Of a stretch of DNA of 20,162 nt, positions 13,172-20,162 are shown piece after piece. The notes below the pieces were generated by a model. The model saw only the letters and a program-made list of their open reading frames with translations, was not told the origin of the DNA and searched no databases. Each line of letters begins with the position of its first letter. Position 1 is the first letter of the stretch. Position numbers and translations under genes: made by a program. The stretch is from positions 1 to 20,162 of the IMG/VR virus record IMGVR_UViG_3300031601_000059; one strand, 5' to 3'. This DNA is from a virus.

Positions 13172-16100
13172 ATGTCGGCTTTTACAGTTGGCTCAATCAT
13201 AGGTAAGATGAAGTTGAACATCGGCGAGTGGAGACGTTCTGTCGCCGGTGTTCAACGGGATTCTACACGTATTCGCCGTTCATTAAAGATGATTGGGGTA
13301 TCTGCACTGGCCGCAAGTCGCACTTTTGCCATGATTGGGGCCGCTTCTGTTGTGGCGGGGATCAAGATTGCTAAGTCCTTTATGCATGCTTCCCGCACTA
13401 TGGAGAATTTCACACTCACCTTAGAGATCATCCTTGGGGATCTTGATGAAGCCAACACCCTTGTTGAGGACATGACCAAGATCGCTCGGGTTGTACCGTT
13501 TGAATTTGAGGGGGTGCTGAAAAGTGCTACTCAGTTGTCAGGAGCACTTGGGGGCTCCGCTGATGAGATTCGTGCCTGGATGCCCTTGCTACTAGACCTT
13601 GCTGGTGTGATCAAGCCACTTAACATCACACTAGAGGAAACCACAGTTCAGTTCTTGAGGATGTTCTCCTCTGGTGCTGCAGCGGCGGATTTGTTTCGTG
13701 AGAAGTCTGTGCTTGCTTTTCTTGGGTTTAACCCTGGGGAGATTGTCTCAGCAAACGAAACCCGCAAGCGTATTTTTGAAGAGTGGAACAAGGACAACTC
13801 AAAGTTTCGCGGGGCGGCAATGCGCTTGGCTGAAACATGGGATGGGCAAATGTCCATCATGAAGGATGCATGGTTCCTGTTTCGCAAGGAAGTGATGAAG
13901 ACAGGCCTGTTTCAAAGCATGAAGGATGGGCTTCGTCAGATTGTTAAGGCACTTACTGAGAATAGAACTGAAATAGACAACTGGGTGTCCAATAATGCCA
14001 AACTCTTTTCAAACATTGCTGTGGCTAGTGCCGCCTTTATTGGGCTGACCACAGTGCTTGGTGTTTTAGGTTTGGCTTGGTCAGCGGTGGTTGCTGTGTG
14101 GGCACCAGCCGCTGGGGCATTTATGCTGTTAATAGCCCCAATAGGGCTTGTTTCAGTTGCACTGATCGGGCTAGTTGCAGTGTTTTATTGGTATCTGGCA
14201 GGATTACGAAATTGGATAAGTGAGAACCAACAACTTTGGGACCTGTTTGTTCGGGACATTGTTACCTCCCTAACTACAGTTAAGGATTTTGTTGTATGGG
14301 TTTTTGCTGATATGTTAGAAGCATCAGTTACAGCATTGGCTTGGATAGGCAGGGAAACAGCTGCATCACTGAAGTTTTACACCACTTTAGCAGGGGGATT
14401 GCGAGATGCTACATTGGGAACAAAGTCCTTCAGTAAACTTTACAGAAAAGCGTTGTCCGATTCTATGGTGGTCAGTGAAGATTTACTAAAGAAAGATCTT
14501 GTTGGGAAATATGTTGCCCAGATGAAAGCGGGGGCCAAAGAAATTCCTGGGCTAGCAAAAGATTTGTTCTCTGGGGAGGCCAAGGTAATAGGTGAGGATT
14601 GGGCTGTTGTTAAGGATCAAGCACAAAAAGATGTTGAGTCATTCATTGCTTTTATCAAGGAACAGTTTCCAACAATGACTTCTATTGTTGAGTCACTGAA
14701 GAAAAGTTATGTGGACATGGAACCCATTGACATTTCCAAGATGTTTGGGAAGACTCCAACTTTTGATGGTGGTGGAGATGAGCTTAGCAAGAGTGCTCTT
14801 AATGCTATTAAGCGTGCAATGGACCAAGCAAAGGCTGTCAGGTTTCAGGTGTACCCGGAAGAGGCCCTTGCTAATGACCTGATGACTATTCAGTTGCTGG
14901 CTGCACGGTTCCCAAAGATCTTAGACACAACCACCGTGCGTGGGGCCATGGCTAACTTGTGGGATGATTTTAGAGATAAGGGCATGTCCGCAGCAGTGGA
15001 TGTTGCTCAGGCAATTAGTATCCTCACCCCTGAGTTTCAGTCCATGTTTGAAGGGGCCAGAGTTGCTGCTGAAGAGCTTCGTATGGAGATGGAGGCAATT
15101 AAAGAAAAGAGCCTTGATGCCACCCCAGATCCTAAGATGGATGCAGGTCTCCAAATTATACAGCAACTTCCTCTTGTGGCCAATGCAACGACTGAGTTTC
15201 AGCAAAGTTTGGTTGATCTTCAGTACACTGTGGATGCACTGATTGATCAAGGGGATATGTCTAGGTCTGATGGTCAAAACATACTTGATGAGTTCTATTG
15301 GGACAGGGTCTCGTGGGCCGCTGAGCTAGGGGTGGCGAAGATTGCCAATGCTATGAACGACCCTGCCTTGAGTCCAGAACAAGCTGAAATGCTTGGCAAG
15401 GCTTTGAAGAAGGCCCTTGTTGATGATGTGAGGGAGGCCTACTCAACTCTTGGCAAAGTTGGAGTTCTACTACAAGACTTAGGGGCGGACAAGGCTGGTA
15501 AGGTAATCAAAGGGTTGCATGGGATTGTGGGCACAGTGTCACAAATTGGTGGGTCAATTGCAAAGCTCCCAGCTTTGTTTTCAGCCATGCAAACCGGTGG
15601 CGTAAGCGCTGCAGCAGCTATTGGCTCAGCCATGCAAACTACGTTCCATATCGTTTCTAATATTGCCCAAACTGTATCGCAGATCATTTCACTGTTTGCT
15701 GACCTGGGGGAGGATAGTGAGGAAGAACTCAAGGGGATGGCCAAGGTTATCAATGAGATAGCTGAGGCCAGCGAGCAATGGATTGAAGAGTTTACAGATG
15801 CAATTATCGATTTTGCCCGCACAGGGGAGCTCACGTTTAAGGAATTCGCTGACAGTGTGATTGAGGATCTGTTCCGAATTGCGTTTACTGAGCTTATTAT
15901 GACTCCTATTGTCCAGGGCATTGGCTCTATTCTCCCAATGTTTGGTGGGGGTGGGGTGTTCAACGGAGGGTCTATACAGAAGTTTGGTGGGGGTGGTGTA
16001 GTGCAAACACCAACCATGTTCCCAACTGCCAAGGGCACAGGGATCATGGGTGAGGCAGGTCCAGAGGGTGTCATCCCCTTAGCCAATACCGGCAGTGGGC

Positions 16101-16324
16101 TTGGGGTGAATGCAATTGGGCTTGGTGGTAACGGTACAATTGTCAACGTGTACGCTCAGGGGGCCAAGGACGAGGATGTCACTGTAGAGAAGAGCACAGA
16201 TGTTAATGGCCAAGAGATTCTGGATATCATGATCAGAAACTCTTGGCGCGCCAGCTTTGGTGAAGGAGAGTTCAACAATGACCTTCAGTCCATGTTCTCT
16301 GGTTTGAGAAGGAGACCAATCTAA
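13172..16324 (+). CDS. Tail tape measure protein
   Basis: A 1050-residue protein from ATG 13172, chosen over TTG 13166 because AAAGGA lies about 8 bases upstream. It is mostly helical and sets tail length. Residues about 1-65 hold basic and Ala-rich helices; 275-347 form a strongly hydrophobic block of several membrane-length segments; a helical region follows. The C-terminus has typical tape-measure features: EFADSVIEDLFRIAFTELIM, Gly-rich GGGGVFNGGSIQKFGGGG, then GIMGEAGPEGVIPL, about 100-150 residues from the end. At roughly 1.5 angstrom per residue this would suggest a tail near 150 nm, which is only a rule-of-thumb estimate. No peptidase or lysozyme motif was noticed. Confidence 0.93.
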   Translation: MSAFTVGSIIGKMKLNIGEWRRSVAGVQRDSTRIRRSLKMIGVSALAASRTFAMIGAASVVAGIKIAKSFMHASRTMENFTLTLEIILGDLDEANTLVEDMTKIARVVPFEFEGVLKSATQLSGALGGSADEIRAWMPLLLDLAGVIKPLNITLEETTVQFLRMFSSGAAAADLFREKSVLAFLGFNPGEIVSANETRKRIFEEWNKDNSKFRGAAMRLAETWDGQMSIMKDAWFLFRKEVMKTGLFQSMKDGLRQIVKALTENRTEIDNWVSNNAKLFSNIAVASAAFIGLTTVLGVLGLAWSAVVAVWAPAAGAFMLLIAPIGLVSVALIGLVAVFYWYLAGLRNWISENQQLWDLFVRDIVTSLTTVKDFVVWVFADMLEASVTALAWIGRETAASLKFYTTLAGGLRDATLGTKSFSKLYRKALSDSMVVSEDLLKKDLVGKYVAQMKAGAKEIPGLAKDLFSGEAKVIGEDWAVVKDQAQKDVESFIAFIKEQFPTMTSIVESLKKSYVDMEPIDISKMFGKTPTFDGGGDELSKSALNAIKRAMDQAKAVRFQVYPEEALANDLMTIQLLAARFPKILDTTTVRGAMANLWDDFRDKGMSAAVDVAQAISILTPEFQSMFEGARVAAEELRMEMEAIKEKSLDATPDPKMDAGLQIIQQLPLVANATTEFQQSLVDLQYTVDALIDQGDMSRSDGQNILDEFYWDRVSWAAELGVAKIANAMNDPALSPEQAEMLGKALKKALVDDVREAYSTLGKVGVLLQDLGADKAGKVIKGLHGIVGTVSQIGGSIAKLPALFSAMQTGGVSAAAAIGSAMQTTFHIVSNIAQTVSQIISLFADLGEDSEEELKGMAKVINEIAEASEQWIEEFTDAIIDFARTGELTFKEFADSVIEDLFRIAFTELIMTPIVQGIGSILPMFGGGGVFNGGSIQKFGGGGVVQTPTMFPTAKGTGIMGEAGPEGVIPLANTGSGLGVNAIGLGGNGTIVNVYAQGAKDEDVTVEKSTDVNGQEILDIMIRNSWRASFGEGEFNNDLQSMFSGLRRRPI

Positions 16325-16740
16325 TGCCAGCATGGCTAACATCAGGAGCCACAGACCCCTTCCCACAAGGGCCATTTATTGGGGCAAAGGTTGATTATGA
16401 CAGCGCTGTAGAATTCTTTCAGACTGGGATTGGCCCTGGCAAAATGCGCATGAAAGGCACCAGGCAACGGGAGTATCACACAACCCCACTTGAACTGACT
16501 GGTCGACAGTTAGACTTGTTCAACAATTGGTTCACACTTATTCTTTATAATGGGACTTTGTCATTTACCTGGACAAACATGATCACTGGTGCAGCTGCAA
16601 CGTATAGGTTCAAAGAAGGGACCCGCCCAAAGTTTGGTCTTGTGTCTCCAGCCCCAAACTATGTTGTCGCCCCAGATAAGGTTGGGGGGGAAACCCAGAG
16701 GCATTACACTGGCACAATAGCCCTTGAGTTGATGCCATGA
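16324..16740 (+). CDS. Minor tail protein (distal tail type)
   Basis: A 138-residue beta-rich protein directly after the tape measure, where lambda-like phages place their minor tail (M-like/distal tail) gene. Visible features include LELTGRQLDLFNNWFTLILYNGTLSFTW and a beta-rich end. It starts inside the tape measure stop (TAATG) and overlaps the next gene by four bases. Assignment is from order and size. Confidence 0.65.
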   Translation: MPAWLTSGATDPFPQGPFIGAKVDYDSAVEFFQTGIGPGKMRMKGTRQREYHTTPLELTGRQLDLFNNWFTLILYNGTLSFTWTNMITGAAATYRFKEGTRPKFGLVSPAPNYVVAPDKVGGETQRHYTGTIALELMP

Positions 16741-17237
16741 GTGAGCCCCGCAATTTCACCGAAGACTTTGTTGCAGCCCTGTTGTCTCAGACATCTAGCC
16801 TTGCCATATTATGGACACTAGAAGTTAAGTATTGGGAGACCGGGGAGGTCTTTCGTCTTGTGAACAACACAGAAGACATTAAAGTTGGTCTGTACACGTA
16901 TACAGCGTGTGGGTTTTCGCTAAGGATGCCAGAGGAAAAGGACCAAGGCTTTCGCCGTGGCAAATTGGAGGTGGTAAATGTTGACCAGTTGCTGACTGAC
17001 CTCATGCGCTCGGTGCATGGCAAGTTGACAGTCACAATTCGTGTAATCACCCCCACAGACCTTGCTGCTGTCCCAAAAGAGTTTAACAACATTGAGTATG
17101 AGTTTTTGCCTATGGTGGTTACAGACATAACATATGATGATTTCAAGGTGAGGGCCAATCTTTCTTACGAGACAATCTCCACAAGAAAGTTCCCGGCGTT
17201 GCAGTTTGCCCCTTTTCATTTTCCAGGATTGTTCTAG
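16737..17237 (+). CDS. DUF1833-like minor tail protein
   Basis: A 166-residue protein resembling DUF1833 tail proteins: LAILWTLEVKYWETGEVFRLVNNTEDI near the start, then YTACGFSLRMPEEKDQG, and a basic-acidic beta pattern ending YETISTRKFPALQFAP. In lambda-like layouts such a protein (L-like) precedes the NlpC/P60 protein and joins the tail tip complex. It ends one base before the next gene starts. Confidence 0.7.
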   Translation: MSEPRNFTEDFVAALLSQTSSLAILWTLEVKYWETGEVFRLVNNTEDIKVGLYTYTACGFSLRMPEEKDQGFRRGKLEVVNVDQLLTDLMRSVHGKLTVTIRVITPTDLAAVPKEFNNIEYEFLPMVVTDITYDDFKVRANLSYETISTRKFPALQFAPFHFPGLF

Positions 17238-17645
17238 ATGGACCCATCAAAATACATAGGGATCCCATATGAGTTTAGGGGGGACCGGTTTGATGGGGCC
17301 GACTGCATTGGGCTGATTCGTCTTATCTATCAAGAAGAGTTCGGGATAGCCTTACCAATGTATGCCCCAGAGATGGAGTCCCCTGATAAGTCTATGATCA
17401 TGTCCTCCTTTACTTCAGCCACAAGGACACTGCTTTGGGAAGAAACAAGCACTCCTATTGAGGGAGATGTAGTGTTAATCAATTTGTTTGGAGCCCCTTT
17501 TCATTGTGGGGTGTTCTTGCCTGGAAGGCAAATGCTTCATGTTATGGAGAAAACTCATAGTGTGATCGAACGGTTGGACAGTGTGCGTTGGGGGCAGAGG
17601 CTTGCTGGGTTCTTTCGTCATAAGGATCATGTCAGTGGACACTAA
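17238..17645 (+). CDS. NlpC/P60-type tail peptidase
   Basis: A 135-residue protein with the cysteine peptidase layout: FDGADCIGLIRLIY (catalytic Cys23), IEGDVVLINLFGAPFHCGVFL (catalytic His candidate His89), and MLHVMEKTH (third polar residue candidate His101 or His107). It probably cuts peptidoglycan cross-links or assists tip assembly, like lambda gpK. The length fits a stand-alone NlpC domain without the JAB domain of lambda K. It overlaps the downstream hub protein gene by 17 bases. Confidence 0.85.
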   Translation: MDPSKYIGIPYEFRGDRFDGADCIGLIRLIYQEEFGIALPMYAPEMESPDKSMIMSSFTSATRTLLWEETSTPIEGDVVLINLFGAPFHCGVFLPGRQMLHVMEKTHSVIERLDSVRWGQRLAGFFRHKDHVSGH

Positions 17646-20162
17646 CAAAGTACATGTATCTAGAGGTTCAATCTTCTTCCCAAGTTTCCGGCACTCTGCA
17701 AGTTATCCTGAAGGTGCCACAATCACTCAGATCCTGTTGTTGGACAAGATTCCTGAGACCCTTTGGAATTGCCTTGAGGTCAAGCTGAACAATGAGTATG
17801 TACCAAAGGACTATTGGCCTCGAGTGAAGCCCAGGGTGGGCACACTTGTGAATATTGGTATTTGCCCGGCAACTGGCAGCGATAACGTGGTGCCAACAAA
17901 CACTAACCTCATTGACAAGGGCACTATCCGTTTGCTTGCGTTTCTCACAACCACAATTGCGGCTAACGCCATCCCCTCATTGATTGGTCTTGCTGGGCCA
18001 TGGGGTGTGGTTGTTCAGACAGTGTTCAGTATCATTGGGATCTTTCTTTCCTCCACCTTTATTGCGGCTCCCTCTGATCCTGAGGAAATAGAACGTTACT
18101 CTTTGGAGTCTGTCCAGAATAGGATGCGGCCCTACCAAGCTGTCCAGAAGCACTATGGCAAAATGCGGGTGTATCCTGATCTTGCTAGTGTCCCGTTCAC
18201 AGAGATTGTTGGTGACGACCAGTACATAAACTTGCTGTTTTGTATTGGGTACAGTCCACTTGTTGTTACAGAGATTAAGATTGGGGAGAAGGACATTTCA
18301 GAGTTTTTATCTGAAGGTGTCACAATTGGGCTGTCCTCTGGGTGGGGTGCCCCATCAGATGTTGTGCAGGACTTTAGCCTTGGGTCAGATCCTGAACAGA
18401 TAATGGTCAATGAAGAGCTTGAGTATGCCCCATCCTGGTACAAGGATGGGTCTGTTCAAGAAAAATGTGGGTCAGACACAGTTGTATACTTCTGGGGGGT
18501 TGATGATGAGGGCAATGCTATTTATTCTTTTGACCCACCCCCCACTCTGCATCCAAAACACCTCCAGATTCGAGCGGATCACCGTGAGACCAGAATCTCT
18601 GTGCATGATGGGCGACTTCGTGATGAAGTGCACGAATATCTAACCCCAATGGACACTGTTCGTATTGGCCTAGATCTTATGTTCCCTGATGGATTGTACA
18701 ACACAGATACTGATGGGAATGTGAACAGCGAGCGTGTTGATGTTGCCATAAGGTATCGCCCCAAAGGTGCTACTGGGTATAACAATTGGACATATGTCTA
18801 CCCTTATTGGAACAATCCTAATCTTGTGGCTGAAGTGCAAGAGATCACTATAATTGTTGCACTACAAGCACTGCAATCTGGACTCCAAGACATTCAAGAC
18901 TTTACAGCACAGATGCAAGCAGTCCCCGCTGTGGAGCGTGAGTTAACTGTGAAGTTGCACACATGGGCTGATGAAAGAATAAACAACATTATAGACAAGA
19001 CCGTTGTCTTAATAAGAGACCCATCCTCTTCATTAACCCTCGCCCAGAAAGACATCTTCAGTCAGCTTAGAACCAGTGTAATCAATTTCAAGGCTGAAAC
19101 TGACAACACCACTGATGTGAGTTCCACAGATGACTTGGTTTCTGTTGGCCCAGAAGATGTGAACACAGTGCTGTCTGCGGCGCAGATGTTGCTTAGTTTC
19201 TTTGAGGACAGCATTGCAGTGTCCGAGTACATAGCACAGGGGATTGGGCCAGAGGCAGCAACACTCAGACCTTTCCACAGGTATCTTATCCACAAGAGAA
19301 ATCTGGGCCGGTTGTTTGGCCCACCTGAAGCTGGATCTTTTGCAATTACACAAATAGATGCCCGTGCTGGGCTGTTTCGTAGAGGCCTGGAGTTTTCAGT
19401 TCTTAAGGGCCAGTATGAGGTACAGGTTCGTAGATCCAGCATCAAGGTGACAGCGGACAATATTCATCACATTGTGCTTATTGGGTCTTTCAGAAGTTTC
19501 TCAGCTCACTCTCCTGTGAGTGACTTTGTTGCAGAGAACATGGTGCTTATGCATATGCGGGCTAGGGCCACAGAAGAACTCAACTGTACTGTCGATATTG
19601 TTAACTGCATAGTGGAAACCCCACTTCATTATTGGGATGGGGCTGCATGGTCAGAGGACGCTGTCCTTACAAATCCGGACACTGGTGATAATGTAAGCCA
19701 AAGCCCTGCCTGGGCTTTTGCGGACATTATACGTGGGTCTGCATCTGAAGACCCTGTTTCAGACTCCAGTGTGGACACCACCAGGTTATTAGAGTTTGCT
19801 GATTACTGCACTGAGAATGGGTACTACTTCAATGGAACCTTTGATCGGGCTAAAACTGTTGAAGAGTCTCTTCAGGATGTGTGTCGTGTGGCCAAGGGGT
19901 CCATCTCCTTACGTGATGGGAGGTTCTCTTTGGTGTATGAGCATGAGCAGTCTACTCCTGTTGCTTTGATCACCCCCCGCAATATTGCTCCCAGCTTTTC
20001 AGCCTCTAAAACCATGATTGCTCCTCCTGACGCCTTGAGAATGAAGTTCAAGAACCCAGACAACGGGTATCAGATGGATGAGATGTATGTATATTGTGAT
20101 TGGTTTGGTTCTGGTGGGGCCTCCCCAGTAGAGGTGGACAGGTATTTTAATGGTGGGGGGCA
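17629..20162 (+). CDS. J-like tail-tip hub protein, partial at right edge
   Basis: This frame stays open from 17629 to the window end, at least 844 residues, and is the largest unfinished gene. GTG 17635 is an alternative start with better spacing to AAGGA (17622-17626). Residues about 98-145 hold a hydrophobic segment (LIGLAGPWGVVVQTVFSIIGIF). A helical stretch lies near 405-545. From about 715 the pattern matches J-like host-specificity proteins: LLEFADYCTENGYYFNG, then VEESLQDVCRVAKGSISLRDGRFSL, and PPDALRMKFKNPDNG. It should form the central baseplate hub; receptor-binding parts probably lie beyond the window. Confidence 0.85.
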   Translation, partial: MSVDTNKVHVSRGSIFFPSFRHSASYPEGATITQILLLDKIPETLWNCLEVKLNNEYVPKDYWPRVKPRVGTLVNIGICPATGSDNVVPTNTNLIDKGTIRLLAFLTTTIAANAIPSLIGLAGPWGVVVQTVFSIIGIFLSSTFIAAPSDPEEIERYSLESVQNRMRPYQAVQKHYGKMRVYPDLASVPFTEIVGDDQYINLLFCIGYSPLVVTEIKIGEKDISEFLSEGVTIGLSSGWGAPSDVVQDFSLGSDPEQIMVNEELEYAPSWYKDGSVQEKCGSDTVVYFWGVDDEGNAIYSFDPPPTLHPKHLQIRADHRETRISVHDGRLRDEVHEYLTPMDTVRIGLDLMFPDGLYNTDTDGNVNSERVDVAIRYRPKGATGYNNWTYVYPYWNNPNLVAEVQEITIIVALQALQSGLQDIQDFTAQMQAVPAVERELTVKLHTWADERINNIIDKTVVLIRDPSSSLTLAQKDIFSQLRTSVINFKAETDNTTDVSSTDDLVSVGPEDVNTVLSAAQMLLSFFEDSIAVSEYIAQGIGPEAATLRPFHRYLIHKRNLGRLFGPPEAGSFAITQIDARAGLFRRGLEFSVLKGQYEVQVRRSSIKVTADNIHHIVLIGSFRSFSAHSPVSDFVAENMVLMHMRARATEELNCTVDIVNCIVETPLHYWDGAAWSEDAVLTNPDTGDNVSQSPAWAFADIIRGSASEDPVSDSSVDTTRLLEFADYCTENGYYFNGTFDRAKTVEESLQDVCRVAKGSISLRDGRFSLVYEHEQSTPVALITPRNIAPSFSASKTMIAPPDALRMKFKNPDNGYQMDEMYVYCDWFGSGGASPVEVDRYFNGGG

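Noticed and set aside
15439-16146. 235-residue antisense open frame opposite the tape measure C-terminus
   Set aside because: Ser/Pro/Ile-rich shadow translation with no motif; the sense strand encodes typical tape-measure sequence.

Overview
The window reads as the late, structural half of a tailed double-stranded DNA phage genome (Caudoviricetes) with a long, non-contractile (siphovirus-like) tail, or a prophage of that kind. All convincing genes lie on the + strand. The host cannot be named from this sequence. A lambda-like tail tip (J-like hub protein, NlpC/P60 protein, DUF1833-like protein) hints at a Gram-negative host. No tRNA, integrase, lysis or replication gene was seen.

Region 1 (1-1926) is repeat-rich and almost non-coding. 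It starts with a 15-bp tandem repeat and a TAGGG tract that could form G-quadruplexes. Palindromes and nested inverted repeats follow. One small gene (472-843) carries seven tandem KNAATP repeats and sits between its own promoter and a strong intrinsic terminator. Next come scattered ACGT boxes, a perfect 24-nt palindrome, 13 tandem copies of an 8-bp iteron-like unit, and about 700 bases of AT-rich DNA full of inverted repeats. Two promoter-like sequences (387-420 and 1876-1909) share the same boxes at identical spacing. The first drives the repeat-protein gene and the second the packaging/structural operon.

Region 2 (1927-7825) is the packaging and head module: small and large terminase subunits, portal, a probable protease-scaffold fusion, a DUF2190-like decoration protein and the probable major capsid protein. 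A GNRA-capped hairpin follows the capsid gene.

Region 3 (7901-9373) is a two-domain protein: an MptE/DUF115-like Rossmann domain joined to a GT-A-like glycosyltransferase domain. It sits inside the head operon and suggests that virions (or another target) are glycosylated.

Region 4 (9376-13169) holds the connector, the minor head protein, head-tail joining proteins, tail terminator, tail tube protein, and a tail-assembly chaperone pair that probably uses a -1 ribosomal frameshift.

Region 5 (13172-20162) holds the tape measure, distal/minor tail proteins, the NlpC/P60 tail protein, and a large J-like tail-tip protein that is still open at the right edge.

The genes are packed tightly, with start/stop overlaps or gaps under 30 bases from 1927 on; the only larger gap is 75 bases after the capsid gene. 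This implies one long late transcript tuned by the hairpin after the capsid gene and by the frameshift. The least explained parts are the repeat-rich left region and its KNAATP-repeat protein.
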